A DNA stretch of 64,000 nucleotides, taken from assembly GCA_947089135.1 (NCBI GenBank), contig CAMUJF010000014.1, positions 12,090 through 76,089 on the forward strand, written 5' to 3'. Shown one piece after another: positions 8,162-18,375 of the stretch (positions are counted from its first letter, which is position 1; each line of letters begins with the position of its first letter). This DNA is from an uncultured Clostridia bacterium. GTDB lineage: Bacteria; Bacillota; Clostridia; Oscillospirales; Ruminococcaceae. The notes below the pieces were generated by a model. That model saw only the letters and a program-made list of their open reading frames with translations, was not told the origin of the DNA and searched no databases. Position numbers and translations under genes: made by a program.

Positions 8162-8713
8162 ATGCTTTACCACGCTTCGCAAACGCCCGATATTAAGATA
8201 CTTGAGCCTCGCGTTTCAAACCACGGAAAACCCCTTGTTTATTTTTCGTGTAAGCGGGAGAATACGCTTGTGTATCTAAGCAACGCCGTTGAAAAGTACT
8301 GCAAAGAAAACGGCTTTGAACACAGCGGGACATACACAAAATGGGGTTCATACGGATTTAACGGCGACAGTATTTTGGTGCTTGATGAATATTACCCCAA
8401 TGCGGCTCGTGACACATATGAGGGAGTGTCGGGGTACATATATTCAGCATACGAAACCGGTGCGCCTTTGAAGGACATACCTTTTGCGGTGATTTCCGAA
8501 ACGCCTGTTAAGGTGTGCGGCTGCGAATTTATTCCCGATGCGTACACTGCGATTTTGCAGGCGGCGGAGCAGGGTAAAATAATTATGAACAGCTATGCGG
8601 ATAACAGTCCTCAAAAACTGAAATGGATAGAAAAGACCGTCCGTGAGGAGTATTATGACCCCAAAAGCACGGCAGAATACAAATATTTTTTAAAATGTAA
8701 GTTCAGACTGTAG
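8162..8713 (+). CDS. uncharacterised protein, weak ADP-ribosyltransferase-like N-terminus
   Basis: Protein of 183 residues with no signal peptide or membrane segment. I do not recognise the family with confidence. The opening MLYHASQTPDIKILEPR followed by LVYFSCKREN resembles the first strands of small ADP-ribosyltransferase-fold proteins (LYHGS ... G ... VF.S), but later catalytic motifs are not evident. It is the third gene of the tight accessory group between queA and tgt, with 56 nt to tgt. Function unknown. Confidence 0.6.
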   Translation: MLYHASQTPDIKILEPRVSNHGKPLVYFSCKRENTLVYLSNAVEKYCKENGFEHSGTYTKWGSYGFNGDSILVLDEYYPNAARDTYEGVSGYIYSAYETGAPLKDIPFAVISETPVKVCGCEFIPDAYTAILQAAEQGKIIMNSYADNSPQKLKWIEKTVREEYYDPKSTAEYKYFLKCKFRL

Positions 8714-8766
8714 CGTTTCGCATACAAACTGCGGAATTTACGTAATTTCCGATAGAAAGGAATTAA

Positions 8767-9900
<1,134 letters not shown>

Positions 9901-9996
9901 TATTTTTAGCAAACGCCATTCTTTTTGGTTATACCTATTGAACTTTTTGCGGCAATATATTATAATTATTTAGTAAGGACAATTTAAGGTGATTTT

Positions 9997-10650
9997 ATGA
10001 AAACGATAATTTTTGATCTGGACGGAACTCTTTTAGACACTCTCGCCGACCTTGCGGATTCGGCAAATTATACTATGGAGCAAATGGGGTACCCCACGCA
10101 CCCCCTTGAAAGCTACAGATATTTTGTGGGAAACGGCGTGCCTAAGCTGCTGGAACGCTGCCTGCCTGAGGATAAGCGCACCGAGAAAAATATCCTGACT
10201 GCGCGAAAGCTTTTTGCGGAGTACTACAACGTCCACTTTGCGGACAAAACAAAGCCTTATGAGGGCGTTGCGGAACTACTGGAAAGTCTCAAAAAAAACG
10301 GTATAAGGATCGCTGTAGCTTCAAATAAATCGGACGAATTTACACAGTCAATTGTAAAGCGATTTTTCGGCGACACATTTGACATGGTTCAGGGAGCAAA
10401 GGAGAACGTACCTAAAAAACCTGCTCCCGACATAGTTTACGGCATTATGGAAAGGCTGTGGGCAGTTCCCGAAAACACATATTTTGCGGGAGATTCAAAT
10501 GTGGATATGTACACCGCCAAAAACGCGGAAATTACGGCAATAGGCTGCCTGTGGGGATTCCGTACCAAGGAAGAATTGGTGAACGGCGGCGCGGATTTTC
10601 TTGCGGAAAAGCCTATGGATATATTTGATATAATTATGAAACGAGGTTGA
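9997..10650 (+). CDS. HAD-family hydrolase, phosphoglycolate phosphatase-like
   Basis: Haloacid dehalogenase phosphatase of 217 residues. Motif I is FDLDGTLLDT (nucleophile Asp7, acid/base Asp9), motif II is VASNK, the motif III lysine lies in KKPAPDIVYG, and motif IV is FAGDSNVDMYTAKNA. The helical cap after motif I and the overall pattern fit the Gph/PGP subgroup, which clears phosphoglycolate or related small phosphates; the substrate cannot be read from sequence. The HIT gene begins 4 nt after its stop. Confidence 0.88.
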   Translation: MKTIIFDLDGTLLDTLADLADSANYTMEQMGYPTHPLESYRYFVGNGVPKLLERCLPEDKRTEKNILTARKLFAEYYNVHFADKTKPYEGVAELLESLKKNGIRIAVASNKSDEFTQSIVKRFFGDTFDMVQGAKENVPKKPAPDIVYGIMERLWAVPENTYFAGDSNVDMYTAKNAEITAIGCLWGFRTKEELVNGGADFLAEKPMDIFDIIMKRG

Positions 10651-10654
10651 ACGC

Positions 10655-11074
10655 GTGGCTAATGGGAAAATAATCAGAATGAGTGAATGTATTTTTTGCG
10701 ATAAAAATAAAATAACAACTGATTTTGTATATGAAGATAATTCGGTTATGGCATTTATGGACAGTGAGCCAATAAATGAGGGGCATATATTAGTAATTCC
10801 AAAAGAGCATTATCTTGATATAGATGAAATACCCAATGATATACTTGCACATCTGATAATAGTTTCCAAAAAAATTGTATCGACTTTAAAGGAAATCTAC
10901 AAGCCAAACGGATACAGTATCATGCAAAACGGCGGGGAGTTCAATGATATAGGTCATTTCCATTTGCATATATTTCCCAGATATACGGGGGACGGTTTTG
11001 CATGGACATATGGCGGTGCAGGCATAGAAGTAAATAAAGAAGCTGCGAAAAGAATAAGAGACATAATTTGTTGA
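10655..11074 (+). CDS. HIT-family nucleotide hydrolase/transferase
   Basis: Histidine-triad protein of 139 residues with the active-site triad HFHLHIFPRY (His101, His103, His105 counted from the GTG start) and an N-terminal CIFCDK. HIT proteins hydrolyse nucleoside phosphoramidates or dinucleoside polyphosphates. Start choice: GTG at 10655 has GAGG 8 nt upstream, whereas ATG at 10679 gives the usual family N-terminus (MSECIFC) with a poorer ribosome site. I keep the GTG but either is possible. It follows the HAD gene by 4 nt. Confidence 0.88.
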   Translation: MANGKIIRMSECIFCDKNKITTDFVYEDNSVMAFMDSEPINEGHILVIPKEHYLDIDEIPNDILAHLIIVSKKIVSTLKEIYKPNGYSIMQNGGEFNDIGHFHLHIFPRYTGDGFAWTYGGAGIEVNKEAAKRIRDIIC

Positions 11075-11087
11075 AGGAGAAATGTTA

Positions 11088-11612
11088 ATGGAATATATTT
11101 TTGAAACAGAGCATTTAAAAATCAGAAAATTTGATATAAGCGACGTTCAATGCCTTTATGAAAATCATTTGGAAGAAGAAGTTAAAAAATGGATACCTAA
11201 TGAAAGCTACGCGGATATTGAAGAAACCCGTGACGCGGTCAATTTCTATGTTGATCGTGTAAATAATAAGCGTTTGCCTTATGTTTTAGCCGTCGTTTTA
11301 AAGGAAACAGGCGAATTGATAGGCGATACGGGAATAAACGAAGTTGACGGCGCGCAGGGTGAAGTGGAAATAGGTTACTCAATTTGTAAAAAGCACAGCG
11401 GGAAAGGATACGCTGCGGAGCTCCTAAGCGCAATGACAGAGTTTTCGGTCGGAAATTTTGAGGTAAATGTACTTTACGGTCGTGTTATGCGTGGAAATAA
11501 CGCTTCTGTAAGGGTACTTGAAAAAAACGGTTTTGAATTTGTCAGAGAAGAATTCGGAGCCGAGGACGATCCGTACGGCAATGGAATGCTGGTATACAAA
11601 AAACAATGTTAA
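11088..11612 (+). CDS. GNAT acetyltransferase, RimJ/RimL-like
   Basis: GNAT-family N-acetyltransferase of 174 residues, in the RimJ/RimL/ribosomal-protein branch: LKIRKFDISDV at the N-terminus, GEVEIGYSICKKHSGKGYA with the acetyl-CoA loop, and NNASVRVLEKNGFEFV near the C-terminus. Substrate unknown (ribosomal protein N-terminus or small molecule). AAGGAG at 11074-11079 is 8 nt before ATG 11088 and only 2 nt before ATG 11082, so 11088 is preferred. It follows the HIT gene by 13 nt. Confidence 0.85.
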   Translation: MEYIFETEHLKIRKFDISDVQCLYENHLEEEVKKWIPNESYADIEETRDAVNFYVDRVNNKRLPYVLAVVLKETGELIGDTGINEVDGAQGEVEIGYSICKKHSGKGYAAELLSAMTEFSVGNFEVNVLYGRVMRGNNASVRVLEKNGFEFVREEFGAEDDPYGNGMLVYKKQC

Positions 11613-11644
11613 ATTTCAATTTAAAATAATAAGGAGAATCGAGT

Positions 11645-12208
11645 ATGAACTACAGCATCAAAGAAGTTGCGGAAAGACTTAAGGGTATGCGCGAGATAAT
11701 AGGTATTTCTGCGGAAGAAATGGCAAAACGCACCGACTGCACTCCCGAAGAGTACGCTCTTATCGAACAGGGCGAAAAGGATTTTTCCGTGACGTTCGTG
11801 TACAAGTGCGCGGAAATTTTCGGAGTGGACATCGTCGAGCTGCTTACAGGCGATACCCCAAAGCTGAAACGCTACTGCGTTGTGAGAAAGGGTACGGGAC
11901 TCCCCGTAAAACGCCGCGAAGGTTTCGAGTATCAGCACCTTGCATATCTTTTCAAGGATAAAAAAATAGAACCGTTTCTTGTAATTGCTCCATATTCCGA
12001 GGAGGAGCAGGATAAGCCGATTTCATTGTCAGTACATGAGGGGCAGGAGTACGACTACATTCTGTCGGGCAGCCTTAAAATGGTTATAGACGGAAAAACC
12101 AAAGTGTTCACCAAGGGAGATTCCATAATTTACGATTCAAGCGCTCCCCACGGCATGATAGCCACAGGCGGAGAAAAGTGTGAATTTTTGGCAATACTTA
12201 TCAAGTAA
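11645..12208 (+). CDS. XRE-family transcriptional regulator with cupin domain
   Basis: Protein of 187 residues. Residues 8-65 are a lambda-repressor-type helix-turn-helix (LKGMREIIGISAEEMAKR ... YALIEQGEKDF). Residues 110-185 are a cupin, ending VFTKGDSIIYDSSAPHGMIA, likely a small-ligand sensor. This architecture is common next to AMP-forming acyl-CoA ligases in Clostridia. It lies 78 nt upstream of such a ligase on the same strand and probably regulates it (inference). Confidence 0.9.
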   Translation: MNYSIKEVAERLKGMREIIGISAEEMAKRTDCTPEEYALIEQGEKDFSVTFVYKCAEIFGVDIVELLTGDTPKLKRYCVVRKGTGLPVKRREGFEYQHLAYLFKDKKIEPFLVIAPYSEEEQDKPISLSVHEGQEYDYILSGSLKMVIDGKTKVFTKGDSIIYDSSAPHGMIATGGEKCEFLAILIK

Positions 12209-12286
12209 GCAAGGACAGCAAGGATATTGATATTCTATTTTCTATCCCCTAACTTCTATTCTTAATACGGAAAGGACTGTTCAAAA

Positions 12287-13945
12287 ATGGATATGAAAGA
12301 TCTGTACAAAAAGTTTGTAACCGGAACTTTTGACGATAAAGGCATACTTACGGGATTTGAGGTACACGTTCCCGACAATTTCAACTTTGGCTACGATGTT
12401 ATCGACGAAATCGCAAAAAACGATCCCGACCGCCGCGCTATGGTCTGGGTAAACGAATCGGGCGAGGAACACATTTTTACCTATTCCGACCTTATGAAAA
12501 AATCTAATCAGGTTGCAAATATGCTGCTTGCTCACGGTGTTAAAAAGGGAGACAAGGTTATTTCGGTACTCAAAAGACACTACCAGTTCTGGTTCCTGAC
12601 GATCGCGCTGTGCAAGATCGGAGCTATCCTTATCCCAGCAACAAATCAGCTTATGAAAAAGGATTACACCTACCGTTTCAAGGCTGCGGACGTTAAGTAC
12701 GTTGTGGCTACGGCTGAGGGCGAGGTGTCCGACCACATCGAGGAAGCCGTGGCGGAATACGGCGGCATTACCGAAAAATATATTGTCAGGGGGGACAGAG
12801 AGGGCTGGATATCTTTCGACAAGGAGATCGAAAAGTACCCCGATACTCTTGACAGAATCGAAAATAATGTAAACGACGATATGCTGCTGTACTTTACAAG
12901 CGGTACAACCGGTTATCCCAAAATGGTACTGCATAATCACTACTATGCGGCCGCACATATTCAGACTGCTAAATATTGGCACAACATCAGCGGAGACACT
13001 CTGCACTTTACCATTTCCGAATCGGGCTGGGGCAAATGTATGTGGGGCAAGATGTACGGTCAGTTCGCTTGCGCTGCGGCTATTTTTGTGTATGATTTCG
13101 ACAGATTCCATTCTGCTGATATTCTTCAGAAAATTCAGGACTACAAGATCACCTCCCTGTGCGCTCCCCCAACAATGTTCCGTATGTTCATCAAGGAGGG
13201 TATTGAAGGCTACGATCTGTCAGGACTGAAATACTCCACAATTGCGGGAGAGGCTCTTAATCCTGAGGTCTATAACAGATGGCTGGAATACACGGGCTTG
13301 AAGCTTATGGAGGGCTTCGGTCAAACCGAAACTGTTGTTGTTGTTGCGAATATCCCCGGCATGGAACCAAAGCCGGGTTCCATGGGCAAGCCTATGCCGC
13401 TGTTTAATGTTGATATCGTAGACGAGGACGGAAACAGTCTTCCCGCGGGTGAAACAGGCGAAATAGTTATCCGCACTAAAAACAACAAGCAGATCGGCAT
13501 GTTTAAGGAATACTATAAAAATCCCGAAGAGACCCATAACTCATGGCATGACGATATTTACCACACAGGCGATACCGCTTGGCGCGACGAGGACGGCTAC
13601 TACTGGTATGTGGGACGCACCGACGATGTTATCAAGGCGTCAGGATACCGTATCGGACCCTTTGAGATAGAAAGCGTTCTTATGGAACACCCTGCCGTTC
13701 TGGAAGTCGCGGTTACAGGAGCAAAAGACCCTATCAGAGGTCAGGTTGTTAAGGCTACTATAGTCCTTACAAAAGATTATAAGGGCAAGGGAGACGAGGC
13801 TCTCGTCAAGGAACTTCAGAATTACGTCAAGAAAAACACTGCGCCGTACAAGTACCCAAGAATAGTGGAATTTGTAGACGAGCTGCCCAAGACTATCAGC
13901 GGCAAGATCAGACGCGTTGCAATACGAGATAATGATAACAAGTAA
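12287..13945 (+). CDS. AMP-forming acyl-CoA synthetase (acetyl/medium-chain type)
   Basis: ANL-superfamily ligase of 552 residues that activates a carboxylic acid through an acyl-adenylate to acyl-CoA. The P-loop-like core motif is LLYFTSGTTGYPKMVLH (about 198-214). GFGQTETVVV, the hinge-region aspartate in YHTGDTAWRDEDGYYWYVGR, and DDVIKASGYRIGPFEIE are present. The C-terminal catalytic lysine is in TISGKIRR. The sequence fits the AcsM/medium-chain-like group, but chain length cannot be assigned. The upstream XRE-cupin gene is the probable regulator. A strong terminator follows. Confidence 0.92.
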   Translation: MDMKDLYKKFVTGTFDDKGILTGFEVHVPDNFNFGYDVIDEIAKNDPDRRAMVWVNESGEEHIFTYSDLMKKSNQVANMLLAHGVKKGDKVISVLKRHYQFWFLTIALCKIGAILIPATNQLMKKDYTYRFKAADVKYVVATAEGEVSDHIEEAVAEYGGITEKYIVRGDREGWISFDKEIEKYPDTLDRIENNVNDDMLLYFTSGTTGYPKMVLHNHYYAAAHIQTAKYWHNISGDTLHFTISESGWGKCMWGKMYGQFACAAAIFVYDFDRFHSADILQKIQDYKITSLCAPPTMFRMFIKEGIEGYDLSGLKYSTIAGEALNPEVYNRWLEYTGLKLMEGFGQTETVVVVANIPGMEPKPGSMGKPMPLFNVDIVDEDGNSLPAGETGEIVIRTKNNKQIGMFKEYYKNPEETHNSWHDDIYHTGDTAWRDEDGYYWYVGRTDDVIKASGYRIGPFEIESVLMEHPAVLEVAVTGAKDPIRGQVVKATIVLTKDYKGKGDEALVKELQNYVKKNTAPYKYPRIVEFVDELPKTISGKIRRVAIRDNDNK

Positions 13946-13954
13946 GCATATCAA

Positions 13955-13989
13955 AATGTCCGGCTATGGGATTTCTATAGCCGGACATT
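13955..13989 (+). terminator. terminator after the acyl-CoA synthetase gene
   Basis: Perfect 13-bp stem (13955-13967 with 13977-13989), 9-nt loop, followed by TTTTA. Confidence 0.88.
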
Positions 13990-14025
13990 TTACAATATGC
14001 ATTGGTTAAAAGCTTGCCGTACGCA

Positions 14026-14054
14026 TTGACATTGCCGAGCATTTGTGATAAAAT
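14026..14054 (+). promoter_or_regulatory. promoter upstream of the first SGNH lipoprotein gene
   Basis: TTGACA (14026-14031), 17-nt spacer, TAAAAT (14049-14054), leaving a leader of about 140 nt before the ATG at 14196. Confidence 0.7.
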
Positions 14055-14195
14055 TTAAATGTATGATATATGGACGAAAGCATTGTTTGAGTTCAACGTA
14101 CCGAATATGCAAAACACCGTTAATATAACCGCAGCGGACATTTTTGAACCGCGGCTGAAATAGGAACTAAAAATCCGAAAGGAAGTCTGAAACGT

Positions 14196-15110
14196 ATGAA
14201 TACCGTTTTTTTCAAGCGTATCGCTTTTACTGCCGCGATCTTATCGGCGGTTTATTTTTCGAGTTGTCACAAGGTTGAGGAAACAGCAGTGACCGAAACG
14301 CTGCCTCCGCCGACTGCTATGACAACTTCCGAAGCTGTACCGGCCATGGCAACCGTTACAGAAACTGAGACAGAGTCCGAAACGACGACGGAAACAGAGA
14401 CGGAAGCCGCTCCGAGAGTTATCGTTCCAAAGCTTGAATGGAACAGTCTTGACTGGAACAGGGAATTTATGGAGAACACTCTTTTTGTAGGTGACTCTGT
14501 ATGCCGAGCTCTTTATGTGTACAACGATCTGCTCACCACAAAGCAGGTAGCGGCCACGGGCGGAGGCGCGGCGCGGAACATTTACGACTATACATTCAAA
14601 ATGGAGGATAACGAGTTTACCCTGCGAGAGGCGGCGGAATACTACAAGCCGAAGGTGTTTTTCCTTTGGATGGGCATAAACGACATCAATATGACCGAAA
14701 AGGACGTTTACGCAAACAATCTTAAAGCTATTGCAGAGGATATGCTGTCTATTTCACCGGAAAGCAAGGTAGTGATACTCAGCATGAGTCCCACGGCAGA
14801 TTACCACGAATGGAACGCAAACGAGCGTATGCGCGAATACAATGCGGCGGCAAAGGAAATGTGTGAAGCTATTGAGGGAGAGGAAATTTACTATCTTGAT
14901 ATTCAGGACATTCTCTCAGACGAGGACGGCTATCTGCTTCCCGAATGCGACAGCGGCGACGGTATGCATTTGTCGCAAATGGCGTATACGCGTCTGCTGA
15001 GCTACATAACGGTCGCAATGGACGAAGCTGCTCCTGCGGAAACACAGCAGTCGGATACGGCTTCGGAGGTATCCTCCGACATAACAGACACGGAGCAGGC
15101 TGCCGGGTAA
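14196..15110 (+). CDS. SGNH/GDSL-type hydrolase, lipoprotein
   Basis: Predicted surface lipoprotein of 304 residues. The signal peptide ends in YFSSC (Cys24), then a Thr/Glu/Ser-rich linker runs to about residue 75. The SGNH domain has block I FVGDS (Ser101), the WMGINDIN block with the oxyanion Asn, and DSGDGMHLS near the end (Asp255 and His258), so the catalytic set is complete. Such enzymes are esterases, often de-acetylating glycans; the substrate is not readable. It is followed 42 nt later by a second SGNH lipoprotein with the same linker style, so the two probably work on the same surface or dietary polymer. Confidence 0.85.
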   Translation: MNTVFFKRIAFTAAILSAVYFSSCHKVEETAVTETLPPPTAMTTSEAVPAMATVTETETESETTTETETEAAPRVIVPKLEWNSLDWNREFMENTLFVGDSVCRALYVYNDLLTTKQVAATGGGAARNIYDYTFKMEDNEFTLREAAEYYKPKVFFLWMGINDINMTEKDVYANNLKAIAEDMLSISPESKVVILSMSPTADYHEWNANERMREYNAAAKEMCEAIEGEEIYYLDIQDILSDEDGYLLPECDSGDGMHLSQMAYTRLLSYITVAMDEAAPAETQQSDTASEVSSDITDTEQAAG

Positions 15111-15152
15111 AACACTATATATTGAAAGCTACAGCCTTTTTGGAGGTTATTA

Positions 15153-16643
15153 ATGCATATTTGGGACGGAAAAAAAATTTGTCTTGGACTTACGGCGGCG
15201 CTTCTTACTGCGTCGTCGGCGCTTTTTGTTTCCTGTCGTAAGATAGATGAAGAAGCGCCGGAACAGATCTACTACATAGAAGCTTCGGAACGCTTTTATA
15301 TTACCGAGGAAATTTCCGAAACGGAATCGGAATTTCGGACGGAAACATCTGCAACCGATACGGAAACAGAGGAAACAAGCGATACGGAAGAATCCGCAGC
15401 GGAAACAGAATCAGATACGGAAACCGAAACCGAAGCTGAAACGGAATCGGAAACCGAGACTGAAACTGAGACCGAGACTAAAACGGAATCCGAAACTGAG
15501 ACTACAACCGAGGAAATTACGACTGAAACCGAACCCGCGACGGAGATCGTTACCGAGACTCTGCCAATTACGGAGGAGTCTGTAAAAGATACTCAGCCTG
15601 TTCAGGCGGCTCTTTTTGAAGCGGCTTACCCTGCCGAAAGCAATTACGTCAAGCCTCTCGGAAGAACATTTATGAGGGACGGAGCACGCATTCTCTCCCA
15701 CACCTGTTCGGGAGTTGAATTTGCTTTCAGAGGAACGTCTGCGGATATTACCTTAACGAGCAACTGCAAGACCTCAAAAGCTCGGGCGGCATTCTATGTT
15801 GACGGAGAGCTTGTGAAAGATACCATGCTCAACAGCAAGGAGGAAACGTTCAGGATATTTGAAAGCGACGAACCAAAAAACTGCATAATTTCCGTTGTAA
15901 AGCTTTCTGAGGCGGCTTACTCCAATATCGGCGTGAAAAGCATAAATGTTACTTCTGAGTACGGTATAATCCCCACGCCGGCAAGGAAGCATAAAATAGA
16001 GTTTATCGGGGACAGCATTACCTGCGGTTACGGTATAGACGCCGCAGACCAGTACGAAGCATTTGCAACCACAAACGAAAACGGCGAAAAGACATACGCC
16101 GCACTTGTGGGAAAACATTTTAAGGCGGATTACAACATTATTTCATGGAGCGGTATCGGGGTGTATTCCTCCTATACCGAATCCTCAAAGCCCAATCAAA
16201 GCTTTCTGCTGCCGCCTATTTACGGCAAGACTGCCCCAAATGAGCTTTCCAACGATATGTGGGATTTTACCCAATGGCAGCCCGATCTAGTGGTTATCAA
16301 TCTGGGTACGAACGACAATACATGGACGAAAGGTATTCAGGACCGCGCCGACATTTTCGGAGAAGCGTACTATAAGTTCATCGAGCAGGTACGTGAATCC
16401 AATCCCAACGCCTATATAATATGTTCCCTCGGAGTAATGGGCAGCAAGCTGCTTCCCGAAATAAAGGAGCAGGTGGCGCTGTACTCGGCTAATACCGGCG
16501 ACTACAAGATAACCACATTTGAGTTCGACTACCGGGACGGCGTAAACGACGGCTTCGGAGCCGGTTTCCACCCAAGCGCGGTAACTCATCAAAAAATGGC
16601 AGATAAGCTCATACCGTTTATTTCAGAGCTTCTCGGTTGGTGA
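15153..16643 (+). CDS. carbohydrate esterase CE2-like SGNH hydrolase, lipoprotein
   Basis: Surface esterase of 496 residues. GGAGG at 15141-15145 supports the ATG at 15153. The signal peptide ends in LFVSC (Cys28). Residues 55-145 are a long Glu/Thr repeat linker. Residues 165-270 look like the jelly-roll domain of CE2 acetylxylan esterases (ILSHTCSGVEFAFRGTSADI). The SGNH domain has FIGDSITCGYG (Ser288), NLGTNDN (Asn387) and GFHPSAVTHQKMADKL (His473). CE2 enzymes remove acetyl groups from xylan or mannan and often rely on a Ser-His pair. The assignment to CE2 is by architecture and motif, not search. Probably co-transcribed with the preceding esterase. Confidence 0.87.
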   Translation: MHIWDGKKICLGLTAALLTASSALFVSCRKIDEEAPEQIYYIEASERFYITEEISETESEFRTETSATDTETEETSDTEESAAETESDTETETEAETESETETETETETKTESETETTTEEITTETEPATEIVTETLPITEESVKDTQPVQAALFEAAYPAESNYVKPLGRTFMRDGARILSHTCSGVEFAFRGTSADITLTSNCKTSKARAAFYVDGELVKDTMLNSKEETFRIFESDEPKNCIISVVKLSEAAYSNIGVKSINVTSEYGIIPTPARKHKIEFIGDSITCGYGIDAADQYEAFATTNENGEKTYAALVGKHFKADYNIISWSGIGVYSSYTESSKPNQSFLLPPIYGKTAPNELSNDMWDFTQWQPDLVVINLGTNDNTWTKGIQDRADIFGEAYYKFIEQVRESNPNAYIICSLGVMGSKLLPEIKEQVALYSANTGDYKITTFEFDYRDGVNDGFGAGFHPSAVTHQKMADKLIPFISELLGW

Positions 16644-16737
16644 ATAAGATATGAACCAAATTTATATACAAATCTGCTTTGTTGAAAATATACAAAAAGA
16701 GTCAATATTATTCAGCAAGGAAATTTATATAAAATTG

Positions 16738-16812
16738 TGGACTTTTTAACAAAAATATTGTATACTATATACATAAAAGCGCGGCTTCGGAAATATTCGT
16801 ACTCCGCGCTTT
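16738..16812 (+). promoter_or_regulatory. candidate promoter and leader hairpin upstream of iron alcohol dehydrogenase
   Basis: TGGACT (16738-16743), 17-nt spacer, TATACT (16761-16766). The early transcript would contain a 9-bp hairpin, AAAGCGCGG with CCGCGCTTT (16776-16784 and 16804-16812), followed by a weak T-rich stretch. It could be an attenuator or an mRNA-stabilising element; no known riboswitch is recognised. Confidence 0.45.
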
Positions 16813-16923
16813 CTTATACGGATCTGCGATCAAGCAGACCTCTGTCTGAACTTTTATCACGGATCGGTATTATGACGTCACGCTTCGGACAAACAATACT
16901 AAATAAAAAAGGAGCAGATTAAA

Positions 16924-18069
16924 ATGAACAGGTTTATTCTCAACGAAACTTCTTACCATGGAGCAGGAGCTGTCGCCGCTATCAAGGACGAAGCCGCCGG
17001 CAGAGGCTTTAAAAAGGCTTTGGTTTGTTCCGACCCCGATCTTATTAAATTCGGCGTTACCAAAAAGATTACCGATATCCTTGACGGAGCGGGTCTTGCT
17101 TATGACATTTTTTCCGAGATCAAGCCGAATCCCACCATTGAAAACGTCCAGGCCGGAGTAGCTGCTTTCAAGGCTGCGGGCGCGGACTACATAATCGCTA
17201 TCGGCGGAGGTTCCTCCATGGACACTGCCAAGGCTGTGGGAATCATTATCAACAACCCCGATTTTGCCGATGTAAGAAGCCTTGAAGGCGTTGCCGACAC
17301 CAAAAACAAATGCGTGCCTATTTTTGCGGTACCGACAACAGCCGGAACTGCCGCAGAGGTAACGATAAACTATGTTATCACTGACGCTGAAAAGAACCGC
17401 AAAATGGTCTGCGTTGACCCCCATGACATTCCTGTTGTTGCATTCATTGATCCCGACATGATGGAAACAATGCCCAAGAGTCTTACTGCCGCTACAGGCA
17501 TGGACGCTCTCACACACGCTATTGAAGGCTACATAACTCTCGGAGCATGGGAGCTTTCGGATATGTTCCACCTCAAGGCAATAGAAATTATTTCCAGAAG
17601 TCTCCGCGGAGCTGTTGCAAACACCAAGGAAGGCAGACTGGATATGGCTCTCGGTCAGTATGTTGCAGGCATGGGCTTCTCCAATGTTGGACTGGGCATA
17701 GTTCACTCCATGGCTCACCCTCTTGGTGCGCTGTATGATACTCCCCACGGAGTTGCAAACGCTATTATCCTGCCTACCGTTATGGAGTACAACGCTCCCG
17801 CAACAGGCGAGAAATACCGCGAGATCGCTCGCGCTATGGGAGTAAAGGGCGTTGACGATATGTCTCAGGAGGAATACCGCAAAGCTGCAATTGACGCAGT
17901 TAAGCAGCTTTCGCAGGACGTTGGAATCCCCGCGAACCTGAAAGACATTGTTAAAACCGAGGATATCCCATTCCTTGCGCAGTCCGCATACGACGACGCA
18001 TGCCGTCCCGGAAACCCAAGAGATACTTCCGTTGAAGAGATCACGGAGCTTTACAAATCACTTCTGTAA
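16924..18069 (+). CDS. iron-containing alcohol dehydrogenase (lactaldehyde reductase FucO-like)
   Basis: Group III NAD(P)-dependent alcohol dehydrogenase of 381 residues. The nucleotide site is IAIGGGSSMDTAKAVG, and the metal-binding region contains GMDALTHAIEGY and HSMAHPLGALYDTPHGVANAI. The spacing and the sequence ELSDMFHLKAIEII fit the lactaldehyde reductase/1,2-propanediol oxidoreductase branch, but many members reduce other aldehydes. A single-gene unit: promoter-like leader before, strong terminator after. Confidence 0.92.
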   Translation: MNRFILNETSYHGAGAVAAIKDEAAGRGFKKALVCSDPDLIKFGVTKKITDILDGAGLAYDIFSEIKPNPTIENVQAGVAAFKAAGADYIIAIGGGSSMDTAKAVGIIINNPDFADVRSLEGVADTKNKCVPIFAVPTTAGTAAEVTINYVITDAEKNRKMVCVDPHDIPVVAFIDPDMMETMPKSLTAATGMDALTHAIEGYITLGAWELSDMFHLKAIEIISRSLRGAVANTKEGRLDMALGQYVAGMGFSNVGLGIVHSMAHPLGALYDTPHGVANAIILPTVMEYNAPATGEKYREIARAMGVKGVDDMSQEEYRKAAIDAVKQLSQDVGIPANLKDIVKTEDIPFLAQSAYDDACRPGNPRDTSVEEITELYKSLL

Positions 18070-18081
18070 AATATAATATCT

Positions 18082-18150
18082 ACGCCGTCCGAAAGCGTGC
18101 AGCGTTATGTACCATATAAAGCCTGCCCTGCTGTCGGACGGCGTTTTTTA
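18082..18150 (+). terminator. terminator after iron alcohol dehydrogenase
   Basis: 11-bp stem (18082-18092 with 18134-18144) with a 41-nt loop and a TTTTTT run. Confidence 0.75.
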
Positions 18151-18375
18151 CAGGAGAAGTAAGGGCGCGTTTATAATATATTTACAGCAGTAATTTGTGA
18201 AAAAAACATACAACAATAATACATATTGCTGCTGACTTTATAAAATTTATTCTAATTTTAATATATTATTCACAAATAAAACGGTAAAAAAATATATAAT
18301 TATAATGTATAGGATTTGAACTTTGTTTTAATATTTCCTGTGATATATGATATTATAAATACATAATTGTACGAT
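18151..18375. other. AT-rich intergenic stretch
   Basis: AT-rich spacer between the alcohol dehydrogenase terminator and the flavodoxin-domain gene. Several TATAAT-like hexamers occur (for example around 18290-18310 and 18345-18360), but no convincing paired -35 was found, and no gene is seen. Confidence 0.4.

Noticed and set aside
12281..13111. Long minus-strand open frame of 276 codons
   Set aside because: Lies fully antisense to the acyl-CoA synthetase, with no ribosome site or protein motifs; a shadow of the coding strand's codon bias.
15400..15570. Glu/Thr DNA repeat as a microsatellite or phase-variable tract
   Set aside because: Codons vary (GAA/GAG, ACT/ACG/ACC), so it is a low-complexity protein linker, not a slippage-prone identical repeat.
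16870..17748. Minus-strand open frame of 292 codons
   Set aside because: Antisense to the iron alcohol dehydrogenase, which has full motifs on the plus strand.
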